Assembly (NCBI GenBank): GCA_018842655.1
Contig: JAGTWN010000004.1
Span: 1,922,001 to 1,986,000, forward strand
Source of the DNA: Candidatus Pantoea haifensis
GTDB lineage: Bacteria > Pseudomonadota > Gammaproteobacteria > Enterobacterales > Enterobacteriaceae
Direction of reading: 5' to 3'
Length of the DNA: 64,000 nucleotides
The position numbers were made by a program, and so were the translations under genes. Shown one piece after another: positions 1-10,386 of this stretch (within the stretch, counting starts at the first letter, position 1; each line of letters begins with the position of its first letter). The notes beneath the pieces are model-generated. The model ran no database searches. It was not told the DNA's origin and saw only the letters and a list, made by a program, of their open reading frames with translations.

Positions 1-1
1 T

Positions 2-58
2 GAAGACGAGCAAAAAGCCGTTGAGCATTTAGTCAAACTGATGGCTGAACTGGAGTAA
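2..58 (+). CDS. ptsH: HPr phosphocarrier protein, 3' end only
   Basis: The window opens inside this gene. Eighteen codons ending ...VKLMAELE and a TAA stop match the C-terminal helix of HPr, the phosphocarrier that passes phosphate from enzyme I to the sugar-specific PTS components. The active-site histidine lies upstream of the window. Identification rests on this short tail plus its position immediately before ptsI and crr, the standard pts operon order. Confidence 0.9.
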   Translation, partial: EDEQKAVEHLVKLMAELE

Positions 59-115
59 TCTCCTCCCAGCTTTCAGAAAACCGACTTCTCTGCGCCATTG
101 AGTGCAAACATCTTG

Positions 116-171
116 ATCGCGGACAACCTGTCCGCGATATTGCTTTCGTAGAGTACGTGTCCCACGACACG
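116..171 (+). other. Two consecutive hairpins between ptsH and ptsI
   Basis: The first is a perfect 10-bp inverted repeat (ATCGCGGACA, loop ACC, TGTCCGCGAT; 116-138). A second 6-bp hairpin follows (CGTGTC, loop CCAC, GACACG; 156-171). Neither has a U-tract, so they are not classical terminators. They sit in a 166-bp ptsH-ptsI gap and could act as mRNA-processing or stability elements, or attenuate read-through into ptsI. The role is inference. Confidence 0.6.
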
Positions 172-224
172 CAGCAATGGCACCGCACAGAGTCAATCAG
201 CCATCGTGATTAAAAGGTAGGGTT

Positions 225-1952
225 ATGATTTCAGGCATTTTAGCATCACCAGGTATCGCTTTCGGCAAAGCACTGCTGCTGAAAGAAGACGAGATCGTCA
301 TCAACCGCAAAAAGATTTCTGATGACCAGGTTGAGCAGGAAGTGCAGCGCTTCCTTGATGGCCGTAGCAAAGCGGCGATTCAACTGGAAGCAATTCGAGT
401 CAAAGCGGGTGAATCCCTCGGTGAAGAGAAAGCTGCCATCTTCGAAGGCCACATCATGTTGCTGGAAGACGAAGAGCTGGAGCAGGAAATCATTGACCTG
501 ATCAAAAAAGATCACGCGACTGCCGATGCCGCTGCGTATTCTGTCATTGATGGTCAGGCAAAGGCACTGGAAGAGCTGGATGACGAATACCTGAAAGAGC
601 GTGCCGCTGACGTACGTGACATTGGTAAGCGTTTACTCCAAAACATTCTGGGTCTGCATATTGTTGACCTGAGCGCAATTCAGGACGAATCCATTTTGGT
701 GGCAAAAGACTTAACGCCATCAGAAACGGCACAGCTCAACCTGAAAAAGGTGCTGGGCTTTATTACCGATCTCGGTGGACGTACTTCTCATACCTCAATC
801 ATGGCGCGCTCTCTGGAGATCCCTGCAATTGTCGGTACGGGTAATGTCACCACCTCTATCAAAAACGGCGATTTTCTGATCCTTGATGGCGTTAACAACA
901 CCATTTACGTCAATCCGAGCGAAGAGGTTCAGGAAGAGTTAAAAGCCGTTCAGACGCAATACCTGTCTGAAAAGCATGAATTAGCCAAGCTGAAAGATCT
1001 GCCAGCCGTCACGCTGGATGGTCATCAGGTTGAAGTCTGCGCCAACATCGGTACGGTCCGCGATATTGCCGGTGCTGAGCGTAACGGTGCAGAAGGTGTT
1101 GGCCTGTATCGTACTGAATTCCTGTTTATGGATCGCGACTCGCTGCCAACGGAAGAAGAGCAGTTCCAGGCTTACAAAGCTGTTGCGGAAGCGATGGGTT
1201 CACAAGCGGTTATCGTGCGCACCATGGACATCGGCGGCGACAAAGATCTGCCGTACATGAACCTGCCAAAAGAAGAAAACCCCTTCCTCGGCTGGCGTGC
1301 TATTCGTATCGCAATGGATCGCAAAGAAATTCTGCATGCTCAGCTGCGTGCCATTCTGCGCGCCTCCTCTTTCGGCAAACTGCGCATTATGTTCCCGATG
1401 ATTATTTCGGTTGAAGAAGTGCGTAGCCTGAAAGCTGAGCTGGAGATCCTGAAAGCGCAGCTGCGTGAAGAAGGCAAAGCATTTGATGAGTCCATTGAAG
1501 TGGGCATCATGGTAGAAACACCCGCATCGGCGGTTATTGCTCGTCACCTGGCGAAAGAAGTTGATTTCTTCAGTATTGGGACAAATGACCTGACGCAGTA
1601 TACTCTGGCGGTCGATCGTGGTAATGATTTGATATCGCACCTGTATAACCCAATGACACCATCAGTCTTGGGATTAATTAAGCAAGTCATTGATGCTTCT
1701 CACGCTGAAGGTAAGTGGACAGGCATGTGTGGTGAGCTGGCAGGTGATGAACGTGCTACACTACTGTTACTGGGAATGGGGCTGGACGAATTCAGCATGA
1801 GTGCCATTTCTATCCCAAGCATCAAGAAGATTATTCGTAATACACATTTCGAAGATGCGAAGGAGTTGGCGGAGCAGGCTCTGGCTCAACCGACAGCGGA
1901 AGATTTAATGAACCTGGTTAACAAGTTCATCAAAGAAAAAACGCTCTGCTGA
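225..1952 (+). CDS. ptsI: PTS enzyme I (phosphoenolpyruvate-protein phosphotransferase)
   Basis: Cytoplasmic enzyme that takes phosphate from phosphoenolpyruvate onto a histidine and hands it to HPr, starting all PTS sugar uptake. It has 575 aa, the usual family length. The N-terminal HPr-binding/phosphohistidine half carries [13 protein letters not shown] with the active His at about 189. The C-terminal PEP-binding barrel carries [21 protein letters not shown] and MCGELAGD with the conserved Cys. The ATG is preceded by an AAGGTAGGG-type ribosome site. It is followed 42 bp later by crr in the same direction. The frame is intact. Confidence 0.98.
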   Translation: MISGILASPGIAFGKALLLKEDEIVINRKKISDDQVEQEVQRFLDGRSKAAIQLEAIRVKAGESLGEEKAAIFEGHIMLLEDEELEQEIIDLIKKDHATADAAAYSVIDGQAKALEELDDEYLKERAADVRDIGKRLLQNILGLHIVDLSAIQDESILVAKDLTPSETAQLNLKKVLGFITDLGGRTSHTSIMARSLEIPAIVGTGNVTTSIKNGDFLILDGVNNTIYVNPSEEVQEELKAVQTQYLSEKHELAKLKDLPAVTLDGHQVEVCANIGTVRDIAGAERNGAEGVGLYRTEFLFMDRDSLPTEEEQFQAYKAVAEAMGSQAVIVRTMDIGGDKDLPYMNLPKEENPFLGWRAIRIAMDRKEILHAQLRAILRASSFGKLRIMFPMIISVEEVRSLKAELEILKAQLREEGKAFDESIEVGIMVETPASAVIARHLAKEVDFFSIGTNDLTQYTLAVDRGNDLISHLYNPMTPSVLGLIKQVIDASHAEGKWTGMCGELAGDERATLLLLGMGLDEFSMSAISIPSIKKIIRNTHFEDAKELAEQALAQPTAEDLMNLVNKFIKEKTLC

Positions 1953-1994
1953 TCTGCGAGATGCTGGCCCCAAATTACTGCTTAGGAGAAGATC

Positions 1995-2495
1995 ATGGGT
2001 TTGTTTTCTAAACTTTTTGGCGAAAAAACAGATAGCGCAGGGACAATTGATATCGTAGCGCCTCTGTCAGGCGAAATCGTGAACATTGAAGACGTACCAG
2101 ATGTGGTGTTTGCAGAAAAAATCGTGGGTGACGGAATTGCGATCAAACCAAGCGGCAACAAAATGGTTGCACCGGTTGATGGTACCATCGGCAAGATTTT
2201 CGAAACGAACCACGCTTTTTCAATCGAGTCTGATAACGGTATCGAGCTGTTTGTTCACTTCGGTATCGACACGGTTGAACTAAAAGGTGAAGGCTTCAAA
2301 CGTATCGCTGAAGAAGGCCAAAAGGTCAAAAAAGGCGATGTGGTTATCGAGTTCGATTTGCCGTTGCTGGAAGAGAAAGCAAAATCAACCCTGACGCCAG
2401 TTGTCATCTCTAACATGGATGAGATCAAGGACTTGATCAAGCTGTCTGGCCAGGTCACCGTCGGTGAAACACCGGTGATTCGCATCAAGAAGTAA
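1995..2495 (+). CDS. crr: PTS glucose-specific EIIA component
   Basis: EIIA(Glc) accepts phosphate from HPr for glucose transport. In its two phosphorylation states it also controls adenylate cyclase and non-PTS permeases. It has 166 aa, three fewer than E. coli because the amphipathic N-terminal segment ([11 protein letters not shown]) is shorter. Both active-site histidine contexts are present (TNHAFSIES and [11 protein letters not shown]), and the protein ends in the family tail TPVIRIKK. A clear TAGGAGA ribosome site precedes the ATG. Last gene of the pts operon, with a strong terminator 15 bp after its stop. Confidence 0.98.
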   Translation: MGLFSKLFGEKTDSAGTIDIVAPLSGEIVNIEDVPDVVFAEKIVGDGIAIKPSGNKMVAPVDGTIGKIFETNHAFSIESDNGIELFVHFGIDTVELKGEGFKRIAEEGQKVKKGDVVIEFDLPLLEEKAKSTLTPVVISNMDEIKDLIKLSGQVTVGETPVIRIKK

Positions 2496-2510
2496 GCGAC
2501 ATCAAATATG

Positions 2511-2541
2511 AAAAACGGCACCCTGGGGTGCCGTTTTTTTG
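2511..2541 (+). terminator. Terminator after crr
   Basis: CGGCACCC and GGGTGCCG form a GC-rich stem around a tight loop (2516-2533), flanked by five A on the left and seven T on the right. It fits a rho-independent terminator for the pts operon, and because of the A-tract also for the convergent kinase gene. Confidence 0.92.
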
Positions 2542-2560
2542 CTTACTGTCAGCCTGCGCG

Positions 2561-3909
2561 TTACGACTGTTGCCAGCGTGGCAAGCGAATCGTCAGTTCC
2601 AGTCCCCTTCCGGGCGGTTCACCGCTTTAACCTCACCGTGATGCGCCAGCACGACTTTACGTACGATAGCTAAACCCAGACCATATCCCTTTCCCATCAG
2701 CGGTGAATTCACCCGCACAAAGGGATCGAAAATACTGGAGAGCTTCTCATCATCAACGCCAGGCCCTTGATCGCGCACGCGAATTGCCAGCCATTGATTC
2801 TCGGCGCGCAAGCGCACCTGAATATGCTGTCCTGACATTGAGAAACGCAGCGCATTACGCAACACATTTTCTACACCACGGCGGATCAGCTCCGCATTGC
2901 CGCGCACGGTATAATCCGCGTTTTCATCTACGTGAAAATCGATTATTACCTTAGGGATCTGTGCTTCATAGCGCACGTCAGTTACCACTGCATGCAGCAA
3001 ACCGGTCAGGTCAAAATATTGCTCATCCGGGATGCTTTCATGTTCAGCGCGTGACAGGGTAAGCAACTCGCCAATCATTTTGTCCAGCCGTCGCGCCTCC
3101 TCGTCAATACGATCCAGCGAGACATTTACGCTGGCGGGTGTTTGACGTGCCAGACCGGTAGCGAGCTGCAAACGCGCCAGCGGTGAACGCAGCTCATGAG
3201 AAATATCATGCAGCAGCTCTTCACGAGCGCGTACCAGGGTATCCAGTCGCTCAACCATCGCATCAAACGCCTGCGCCACATTAGAAAGCTCATCGTGGCG
3301 CTTACGCATCATGGGATAAAGCCGCACGCTTAAATCACCATCTGCCACGCGAGAAAAGCCTTCACGTAGCTGGCGCATCGGGCGTGTCAGGTTCCATGCC
3401 AGCAGCAAACTGAACAGCAGACCAACCGATCCGGCAAAAATAAACATCGGTTCAGGAATGTTTAGGAAATGACGCGGTAACTCCATGCGACTGTCTTCTC
3501 GCATGCCTTTCACGTCATAGCGCAGCTCGTACTCTTTGCCATCTGCGCTTTTTACCCAGCGCACAATGACATCCGGTATATGGCCTTCGAAAGGAGGATT
3601 AAATCCTTCTGGTAACGTTTCGCCTTGAGCGGGCTTTTGATGCTGAATGATTTTAAAAAACTGGCGATCGTTAGGTTCCCAGTCCGCCATCATATCATCC
3701 AGCGAGGTCAGCCCACCTCGTTTCAGCACCGATACCGCAGAGGCCATCTGCAAATTCACGATGCGCCGAATAGCAACAATCTCTGGCGGTTCGTGACGAT
3801 TTCCCGATAGCGAAAAACCCAGCCAGATTAACTGGCTGATAATGACGAACACGATCCAGAAGCCGATCAAAATCTTCCAGAACATGCGTCCGCGATAAAT
3901 ATAATTCAT
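2561..3909 (-). CDS. Cpx-type sensor histidine kinase (frame broken near the C-terminus)
   Basis: Inner-membrane sensor kinase of about 449 aa. In order: transmembrane segment at about 12-34, periplasmic sensor to about 150, second transmembrane segment at about 152-172, HAMP linker, H-box HDISHELRSPLARLQLA with His238, N-box RNALRFS, and G-boxes DQGPGVD and GYGLGLAIV. Closest in style to CpxA/RstB; the ligand is unknown. Its ATG overlaps the stop of the upstream regulator (ATGA). The frame is lost at the C-run 2604-2607. Adding one base replaces an early stop at 2593 with the expected tail ...GGLELTIRLPRWQQS and a stop at 2561. Likely a base-call error. Confidence 0.85.
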
Positions 3910-4585
3910 CGAATACGATAACCGATACTGCGTACTGTCTCTATATTGACGCTATCTGCTGTCAACGCGCTTAATTTTTGACGGATATTACTGATATGGA
4001 CATCAACACTGCGATCGTAAGCTTCACGCGGGCGTCCTAAACCTTTTTCCGACAGCTCATCTTTCGACACCACCCGATCGGGCGCGCGCAGCAGGAGATC
4101 AAGCAGGTTGAATTCGGATGCAGTAAGATCAAAGGTTTTCCCTGCCACTCAGTAATACGTGTGGCGGGATTGAGCGTCAGTTCGCCCCAGCGTAACGCTT
4201 CTTTTTTATCTGACTGCGGTGCCTGCTCTTCGAAACGACGCAATACCGCACGCAAACGCGCCACCAGCTCACGCGGATAACACGGTTTTGGCACGTAATC
4301 ATCAGCCCCCATTTCCAGACCGATAACGCGATCAATGTTGTCGCCTTTTGCCGTCAGCATAATGACTGGCAGGCGGCTGTTCTGCCGAACCTGGCGCAGC
4401 ACATCAATGCCGCTCATATCGGGCAGCATGATATCGAGGATCATGGCGGTATATTGGCCGGAAAGCGCGCCTTCGATACCCGCGCTTCCGGTTAAAACCA
4501 GTTGTGCATCAAAGCCTTCCGCAATCAGGTATTGGCTTAACATCGTACCCAGTTCTACATCATCATCAACCAGCAGAATTTTCAT
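3906..4585 (-). CDS. OmpR/CpxR-family response regulator (frame broken mid-gene)
   Basis: Partner of the kinase encoded immediately downstream; the two genes overlap by 4 bp. The receiver domain has the acidic cluster at residues 7-9, phospho-acceptor Asp51 (LDIMLPD), Thr78 (MLTAK) and Lys100 (PKP). A winged-helix DNA-binding domain follows (LTASEFNLLDLLLRAP ... DVHISNIRQKL ... RSIGYRIR). The frame changes at the run 4136-4139, where one more A in the coding strand joins WQGK to TFDLTASEF. Length after repair is 226 aa, normal for the family. Resembles CpxR but is not at the cpx locus, so it is probably a second Cpx-like system. Confidence 0.85.
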
Positions 4586-4691
4586 TTTTATCTCTCGTAC
4601 AAAATTGCGGCTATTTTGTCCTGAGCCAGCGTCGGGCGCAGCCTGTTTTACGCGATCCTTACAGATTTAACGGCAGCGTATTCTCAGGCAG

Positions 4692-4697
4692 ACTATA
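4692..4697 (-). promoter_or_regulatory. Candidate -10 box for the two-component operon
   Basis: TATAGT on the minus strand lies in the 162-bp gap between cysM and the regulator gene, about 107 bp upstream of the regulator ATG. No convincing -35 box is seen at the right distance, so an activator would be needed or the call is wrong. Confidence 0.3.
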
Positions 4698-4747
4698 GAC
4701 AAAAATGGCCGGTCGCGGTGCGGCAAGCCATTTATCAGGGAAGGGAT

Positions 4748-5629
4748 TTATTGATAGACGCCCGTGGAGAGGTAACGGTCGCCGCGATCGCAGATAATCG
4801 CCACAACCACGCTGCCCGGTTGCGCTGTCGCAATACGTAAAGCACCGGCCACCGCGCCGCCTGAACTGACGCCACAGAAGATGCCTTCGCGCCGCGCCAG
4901 CGCCCGCATGGTCTCTTCTGCTTCGTGCTGAGACATATCCATCACGTCATCAACTAAATCGGGGCGATAGATGCCCGGCAGATAAGCCAGCGGCCAGCGA
5001 CGAATACCGGGAATGCTGCTGCCCTCGCTCGGCTGTAAGCCAATGACTTTAACGCCCGTTTTATGCTCTTTGAGATAGCGTCCCACACCGGTAATGGTGC
5101 CGGTGGTGCCCATACTGGAGACAAAGTGAGTCATGCGCTGACCGGACTGTTGCCATAATTCTGGCCCGGTGGTCTGATAATGACCTAACGGGTTATCAGG
5201 ATTGTTGAATTGATCTAACACGAAGCCTTCTCCGCGTGACGCCATCTCCTGCGCCAAATCCCGTGCGCCTTCCATGCCCTGCTCGCGGCTGACTAACACC
5301 AGTTCTGCGCCGTAGGCACGCATGGCTGCCTGACGTTCCTGGCTCATGTTATCGGGCATCAGTAAGCGCATGTCATAACCTTTCATCGCGGCAATCATTG
5401 CCAGCGCAATGCCGGTATTACCGCTGGTGGCTTCAATCAGCCGATCGCCAGGTTTGATGTCCCCGCGCAACTCAGCCTGATGAATCATCGACCAGGCTGC
5501 ACGATCCTTCACCGAGCCAGCCGGATTATTTCCTTCCAGCTTTAGCCAGACTTCACTGCCGTTAGCAGGCGTCAGGCGCTGTAATTTGATCAGCGGCGTG
5601 TTGCCGATGGTATCTTCAAGTGTTGTCAC
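4748..5629 (-). CDS. cysM: Cysteine synthase B (O-acetylserine sulfhydrylase B)
   Basis: PLP enzyme that makes cysteine from O-acetylserine and sulfide. The CysM type can also use thiosulfate, giving S-sulfocysteine. It has 293 aa. The PLP lysine is Lys41 in GSVKDRA, and the phosphate-binding loop is TSGNTG at 68-73. VSSMGTTGTITG and GVSSGGAVAGA are also present. It follows cysA on the same strand but is separated from it by a terminator, so it probably has its own promoter as well. Adjacency to the sulfate/thiosulfate importer fits thiosulfate assimilation. Confidence 0.96.
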   Translation of the reverse strand: MTTLEDTIGNTPLIKLQRLTPANGSEVWLKLEGNNPAGSVKDRAAWSMIHQAELRGDIKPGDRLIEATSGNTGIALAMIAAMKGYDMRLLMPDNMSQERQAAMRAYGAELVLVSREQGMEGARDLAQEMASRGEGFVLDQFNNPDNPLGHYQTTGPELWQQSGQRMTHFVSSMGTTGTITGVGRYLKEHKTGVKVIGLQPSEGSSIPGIRRWPLAYLPGIYRPDLVDDVMDMSQHEAEETMRALARREGIFCGVSSGGAVAGALRIATAQPGSVVVAIICDRGDRYLSTGVYQ

Positions 5630-5667
5630 ACTGCGTTTCCTGGTCAGGTAGGAAAAAGAATTAAAGC

Positions 5668-5696
5668 AAAAAAAGGGCGGGATTTATTCCCGCCCT
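5668..5696 (-). terminator. Terminator after cysA
   Basis: On the minus strand, a GGGCGGGA/TCCCGCCC stem with a 5-nt loop (5675-5695) is followed by seven U (A-run 5668-5674). It ends the cysPTWA transcript before cysM. Confidence 0.9.
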
Positions 5697-5712
5697 GTGT
5701 TGAAAGAAAATA

Positions 5713-6801
5713 TCAGGCACTTTCGGCAAAGGCAACAGCGCGCAGTGGGGTATTACCCTGATAAAGCCGCGCCTGCTGTAATCCAACGTAGAGACGTTCG
5801 CCGCGAATCGGCGCTGCCTGCTCGCCGTCAAACACCAGCGAGAACGGCTCGCTCTGCCAGCCGCCTGGCTGAACCACCAGCTGCCAGAAATGACCGCGTG
5901 GGCTGACTTCGAGAATGTGTACCGGCAGCGGCGTTTCAAGGCTGCTTTGACGCGAGGCGTTGATCTCCCAGGGGCGCAGGAACAGATCGACCTTACCCTG
6001 ATGCGCGGGGGTATAGCCCAGCGGCCAGTGGTGGGCACCAACGTGGAACTGCGAACCGTGCACTTCACCGTCAAAGCGGTTCACTTCACCCAGGAACTCC
6101 AGCACAAAACGGGTAGCCGGATCGCGCCAGACCTCATCGGGTGTGCCAACCTGTTCGATATTGCCCTGACTCATGACCACAATACGATCGGCGACTTCCA
6201 TCGCTTCTTCCTGATCGTGAGTAACAAACACGCTGGTGAACTTTAACTCTTCATGGAGCTGACGCAGCCAGCGACGCAGCTCTTTGCGCACCTGCGCATC
6301 CAGTGCGCCAAAGGGTTCATCCAGCAGCAGAATTTGAGGCTCTACCGCTAACGCACGCGCCAGCGCCACACGCTGCTTCTGACCACCCGAAAGCTGAGCC
6401 GGGAAACGGTTTGCCAGATGAGCAAGCTGTACCATCTCCAGCAAACGCATCACGCGCTGTTTGATTTCAGCGGTTGACGGGCGCTCACGACGCGGCAGCA
6501 CCGTCAGGCCAAAAGCGATGTTGTCGAACACCGTCATGTGGCGGAACAGCGCATAATGCTGGAAAACGAATCCAACCTGACGATCGCGCGCATGTAAGGT
6601 GCTCACGTCTTTGTTGTGGAAACGGATCTGCCCGCTGTTTTGGTGCTCCAGGCCTGCGATAATACGCAGCAGCGTGGTTTTACCCGAACCGGATGGTCCC
6701 AGCAGCGCCACCATTTGGCCAGAAGGAATATCCAGAGAGATATCGTTCAGCACCGGTGTGCGACCAAATGATTTATTGATCTGGTTAATCTCAATGCTCA
6801 T
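5713..6801 (-). CDS. cysA: Sulfate/thiosulfate ABC transporter ATP-binding protein
   Basis: ATPase of the CysPTWA importer, 362 aa. Walker [10 protein letters not shown] at about 35-43, Q-loop VFQHYALF, signature [15 protein letters not shown], Walker [13 protein letters not shown] and H-loop [13 protein letters not shown] are all present, followed by a C-terminal regulatory domain typical of CysA. The start overlaps the end of cysW by 11 bp, indicating translational coupling. Operon order cysP-cysT-cysW-cysA is the standard one; CysB control is expected from family knowledge. Confidence 0.97.
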   Translation of the reverse strand: MSIEINQINKSFGRTPVLNDISLDIPSGQMVALLGPSGSGKTTLLRIIAGLEHQNSGQIRFHNKDVSTLHARDRQVGFVFQHYALFRHMTVFDNIAFGLTVLPRRERPSTAEIKQRVMRLLEMVQLAHLANRFPAQLSGGQKQRVALARALAVEPQILLLDEPFGALDAQVRKELRRWLRQLHEELKFTSVFVTHDQEEAMEVADRIVVMSQGNIEQVGTPDEVWRDPATRFVLEFLGEVNRFDGEVHGSQFHVGAHHWPLGYTPAHQGKVDLFLRPWEINASRQSSLETPLPVHILEVSPRGHFWQLVVQPGGWQSEPFSLVFDGEQAAPIRGERLYVGLQQARLYQGNTPLRAVAFAESA

Positions 6802-7666
6802 GATTTTCCTCCTGTTGCAAACGCGAGTGCTGTTGCTCTAAGCGCCATTGCACAAAACTTTTCAGAAACAGTGTCACTATGGCCATCAGGGTCAGCAGCG
6901 CGGCCGCCGTAAAGGCGCCCACCGTGTTGTAATCCTGATGCAGTAATTCAACCTGAAGCGGTAAGGTATAGGTTTCACCGCGAATCGATCCCGAAACCAC
7001 CGAGACCGCACCAAATTCACCAATCGCGCGGGCATTGGTCAGCACCACGCCATACAACATTGCCCAGCGAATGTTAGGCAGCGTCACGCGGCGAAACATC
7101 TGCCAGCCTGAAGCGCCGAGTAAAATGGCGGCTTCATCTTCCTGGCTGCCCTGGCTCAGCATCACCGGCACCAGTTCACGCACCACAAACGGACAGGTCA
7201 CAAATACCGTTGCCAGCACCATTCCCGGCCAGGAGAACATGATTTGAATGCTATGTTCGTCCAGCCAGCCGCCTGCCGGGCCGTTGATGCCCCAGAACAG
7301 CAAATACATTAAACCTGCAACAACCGGCGAAACGGCAAACGGAATGTCAAACATCGTCAGCAGCAACTGGCGTCCTGGGAAAGTGAAGCGTGTCACCAGC
7401 CATGCCAGCAGCGTACCGAATACCAGATTGACCGGTACGGTAATCAACGCAACCAGCACTGTCAGCCAGATAGCGTGCAACATGTCGCTGTCGGTCAGGT
7501 TGCTGAAGGTCATGCCCAATCCCTGACTGAGCGCCTCATAGAATATGGAGGCCATCGGCACCACCAGCAGCAGAATGGAGACCAGCGCACCGATGCCAAT
7601 TAACAGCCATTTACCCCAGTTAAATGGCTGGCGGTCGGCATGATTAAGTTGCGTAATCTCAGCCAT
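6791..7666 (-). CDS. cysW: Sulfate/thiosulfate ABC transporter permease CysW
   Basis: Inner-membrane permease of the CysPTWA importer, 291 aa with about six hydrophobic segments. The permease signature that contacts CysA is visible as [22 protein letters not shown]. The start ATG shares one base with the cysT stop (TAATG), so the two permease genes are translationally coupled. The C-terminus overlaps cysA. Distinguished from cysT by gene order and by the longer hydrophilic N-terminus ([15 protein letters not shown]). Confidence 0.95.
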   Translation of the reverse strand: MAEITQLNHADRQPFNWGKWLLIGIGALVSILLLVVPMASIFYEALSQGLGMTFSNLTDSDMLHAIWLTVLVALITVPVNLVFGTLLAWLVTRFTFPGRQLLLTMFDIPFAVSPVVAGLMYLLFWGINGPAGGWLDEHSIQIMFSWPGMVLATVFVTCPFVVRELVPVMLSQGSQEDEAAILLGASGWQMFRRVTLPNIRWAMLYGVVLTNARAIGEFGAVSVVSGSIRGETYTLPLQVELLHQDYNTVGAFTAAALLTLMAIVTLFLKSFVQWRLEQQHSRLQQEENHEH

Positions 7667-8499
7667 TAGTGACCTCCCAAACGGCGACCAAAGCGGCTCT
7701 GTAAGGTGTTGATCGCGAACAGCAGCAGCAGCGAAGCTGCCAGAATCACCGAGGCGATGGCGCTGGCTGCCGGATAGTCAAACTCTTGCAGACGCACGAA
7801 AATCATCAGTGAGGTCACCTCGGTTTTCCAGGCGATGTTACCGGCAATAAAGATAACGGCGCCAAACTCTCCCAGGCTGCGGGTAAACGACAGTGCCGTT
7901 CCGGCCAGCAGCGCAGGTGCAACTTCCGGCAACACCACGCGGCGAAAGCTCTGCCACGGCGTCGCACCCAGCGTCTGAGCCGCCTCTTCATACTCCGGGC
8001 CTAACTCTTCCAGCACCGGCTGTACGGTACGCACCACAAACGGAATACTGGTAAACGCCATAGCGATAGCGATACCAATCCAGGTGTAAGAAATTTTAAT
8101 GTCGAAATGGGCAAACCATTGACCATACCAACCGTTGACTGAAAACAGCCCCGCCAGCGTTAAACCGGCCACGGCAGTGGGCAATGCAAACGGCAAATCC
8201 ATCAGGCCATCAAGAATGGTACGGCCTGGAAAACGATAGCGGGTCAGGATCCACGCCATCAACATGCCAAACACGGCATTGAACAGCGACGCCACGCCAG
8301 CAGAAAGCAGGGTGACCTGATAAGCAGCAATCAGCTGCGGATTGGTGATCACATCCCAGTATTGCGCCAGCGTCATCTGCGAAAGCTGCATGATTACCGC
8401 GCTGACAGGCAGCAGCAGGATCAGGCAGGTAAACAGCAGGCTGGTGCCAAGACTGAGACCGAAGCCGGGCAGAACCCGTTTTTGGCTGGCTGCAAACAT
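7666..8499 (-). CDS. cysT: Sulfate/thiosulfate ABC transporter permease CysT
   Basis: Second permease of the sulfate importer (cysU in older naming), 277 aa. It has multiple membrane segments and the cytoplasmic coupling loop EYEEAAQTLGATPWQSFRRVVLPE. FTRSLGEFGAVIFIAGN is also typical. Its ATG overlaps the cysP stop by one base (TAATG) and its stop overlaps the cysW ATG by one base, so the four importer genes form one tightly coupled operon. Confidence 0.95.
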   Translation of the reverse strand: MFAASQKRVLPGFGLSLGTSLLFTCLILLLPVSAVIMQLSQMTLAQYWDVITNPQLIAAYQVTLLSAGVASLFNAVFGMLMAWILTRYRFPGRTILDGLMDLPFALPTAVAGLTLAGLFSVNGWYGQWFAHFDIKISYTWIGIAIAMAFTSIPFVVRTVQPVLEELGPEYEEAAQTLGATPWQSFRRVVLPEVAPALLAGTALSFTRSLGEFGAVIFIAGNIAWKTEVTSLMIFVRLQEFDYPAASAIASVILAASLLLLFAINTLQSRFGRRLGGH

Positions 8500-9514
8500 T
8501 ATCTGCGCCCCGCCGCTAACAATTTATCGAGTTCGCCACCGCTGACGAAATGCGTTTTCATGACGTTATCCCAGCCGCCAAAGGTCTCTTCGACGCGGAA
8601 CAGCTCAGTCTGCGGAAAGCGATCTTTCTGCTCGGCCATCAGTTGAGGATTGTTCACGCGGTAATAGAATTGAGTGATAATTTTCTGCGCTTCTGGCGTA
8701 TACAAATAGTTCAGGTAGGCTTTCGCCGCGTCGGCGCTGTTATTGTGCTCAACGTTTTTATCGACCCATGCCACCGGGAACTCAGCCAGAATATCGGTTT
8801 TAGGCACCACCACTTCGTACTCATCTTTACCGTACTGATTGCGGATGTTGTTCACTTCTGATTCAAAACTGATCAACACATCGCCCAGGTTACGTTCGGC
8901 AAATGTTGTGGTCGCTCCGCGACCACCGGTATCAAACACTTCAACGTTTTTCAGAAACTGCGTCATAAAGGCTTCTGTTTTCGCCTTATCGCCGCCGTTT
9001 GCTTTGTTTGCTGCGCCCCAGGCGGCCAGATAGGTGTAGCGACCATTACCGGACGTTTTAGGATTCGGGAAAATCAGCTTCACCTCTTTGCGGGTCAAAT
9101 CTGCCCAGTCATGGATCTGCTTTGGGTTTCCTTTGCGCACCAGAAACGCCATGGTGGAGTAAAACGGCGAGCTGTTATTGGGCAAGCGCGTTTTCCAGTC
9201 AGCCGCAATCAGCTTGCCTTTGTCGTGCAGCACCTGCACGTCAGTAACCTGGTTGTAGGTCACCACGTCCGCACGTAGCCCTTGCAGGATGGCTAACGCT
9301 TGTTTGGATGAACCGGCATGAGACATTTTGATCGACAGCTTGTCGTCCGGATGGCTGGCATCCCACTGTTTTTCGAATGGCGCATTCAGGGCAACAAACA
9401 GCTCACGTGAAACATCATATGAGCTGTTGAGCAATTCAGTTGCGTTAGCTGCGCCTGCCAGGCTCAGCGACAACGCGATACCGCTAACGATTTTTTCATC
9501 GCTTGATAAGTCAT
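8499..9514 (-). CDS. cysP: Thiosulfate/sulfate-binding periplasmic protein (frame broken in the signal peptide)
   Basis: Periplasmic binding protein delivering thiosulfate/sulfate to CysTW-CysA. The body matches the CysP/Sbp family ([51 protein letters not shown]). The T-run 9491-9496 has lost one base. Restoring it joins MTYQAMKK to [17 protein letters not shown], a normal signal peptide, and gives 338 aa. I chose the ATG at 9514 because an AGGGTG ribosome site lies just upstream. An ATG at 9499 (MKKIV...) is the alternative. First gene of the cys operon. Confidence 0.9.
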
Positions 9515-9704
9515 TTGGCACCCTGAAAAAGTGTGATGCGGATTCCACCCGCTGTTTCACCAGTTTATTTATAACTCAGGGAAAACCAGTAACGGTTTTA
9601 TATATCGTTTGATGATTTCAAAGTCGAAAAAGGCATAAGCCAGCGGCAATCTTTATGAAGCATTTGGGAAAGGAAAAACAGGCAGATTTCTCTGCCCTTA
9701 CGCC

Positions 9705-10322
9705 TTAACGCCGCCAGATAATTTTGCTCATTTTCCAGCTTTTCAGCGTATCGTCTGACGGCATCAGACCTTCTGGCCCATGCCATTCACCGCTGTAGAC
9801 ATAGCGCAAATGCTCACTGGCGGGCACACGACATTCAACGTCACGGTTATCCAGCCCGGCACTCAGCGTACAGTTGTTGTAAGCTTTGCTGTATTTGTCG
9901 CCAAACGCATCACCGATTTTACTGCCATCGCTGCTGGTGATGTTCCTGTCCATCACCTCAATACGTTCAACCTGACTTTGACCGTAAATTACCAGCTGAA
10001 CTTTGTCATCTTCCCGCGCCTGCCAGAAAGAGACCACCTGGCCATTTTGGCTGCGCATACCCTGACGTAAATCATATTGGCCGTTCAGTGCCTCTTTAAT
10101 CGCGCTTTCTGTCATGGCGGTTGTCGCGTTAAGGCCACCAACGCCCTGATCTGTTGCCGTAAGGGAGGCACCAAACCAGTTCCACGGCAATGCGGAAGAC
10201 CAGTGATAACTTAATGGATTCCACCAGCTCACCTGTTGACTGCTGTCAGTGCCGGAGCCGGAACTGGCGCAACCGCCCAGAGTCACGGCGGCAATCAGTA
10301 GCGTGGAACGAACAGCTTTCAT
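9705..10322 (-). CDS. yfeY: YfeY-family outer-membrane-type lipoprotein
   Basis: Small lipoprotein of 205 aa. The signal peptide ends in the lipobox TLGGC (Cys about 18), so it is lipid-anchored in the envelope. The middle (WNPLSYHWSSALPWNWFG) and the paired cysteines in the C-terminal half match E. coli YfeY, a protein known as RpoE-regulated. Start chosen at MKAVRSTLL because AGGAGTTTCC sits directly upstream; a longer frame reading through from the previous gene has no such site. An AGAACAT motif upstream could be a sigma-E -35, but the matching -10 is poor. Function unknown. Confidence 0.85.
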   Translation of the reverse strand: MKAVRSTLLIAAVTLGGCASSGSGTDSSQQVSWWNPLSYHWSSALPWNWFGASLTATDQGVGGLNATTAMTESAIKEALNGQYDLRQGMRSQNGQVVSFWQAREDDKVQLVIYGQSQVERIEVMDRNITSSDGSKIGDAFGDKYSKAYNNCTLSAGLDNRDVECRVPASEHLRYVYSGEWHGPEGLMPSDDTLKSWKMSKIIWRR

Positions 10323-10386
10323 GGAAACTCCTGTTAATAACATGCCCGATGGCGAAACTGATTGGAGTCGCAAAGCGACAAAAAGT

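Noticed and set aside
4647-4662. GTAAG-N6-GTAAA, a CpxR-box-like pair upstream of the Cpx-type regulator gene
   Set aside because: It lies downstream of the only -10 candidate and one half has a mismatch; too weak to list as a site.
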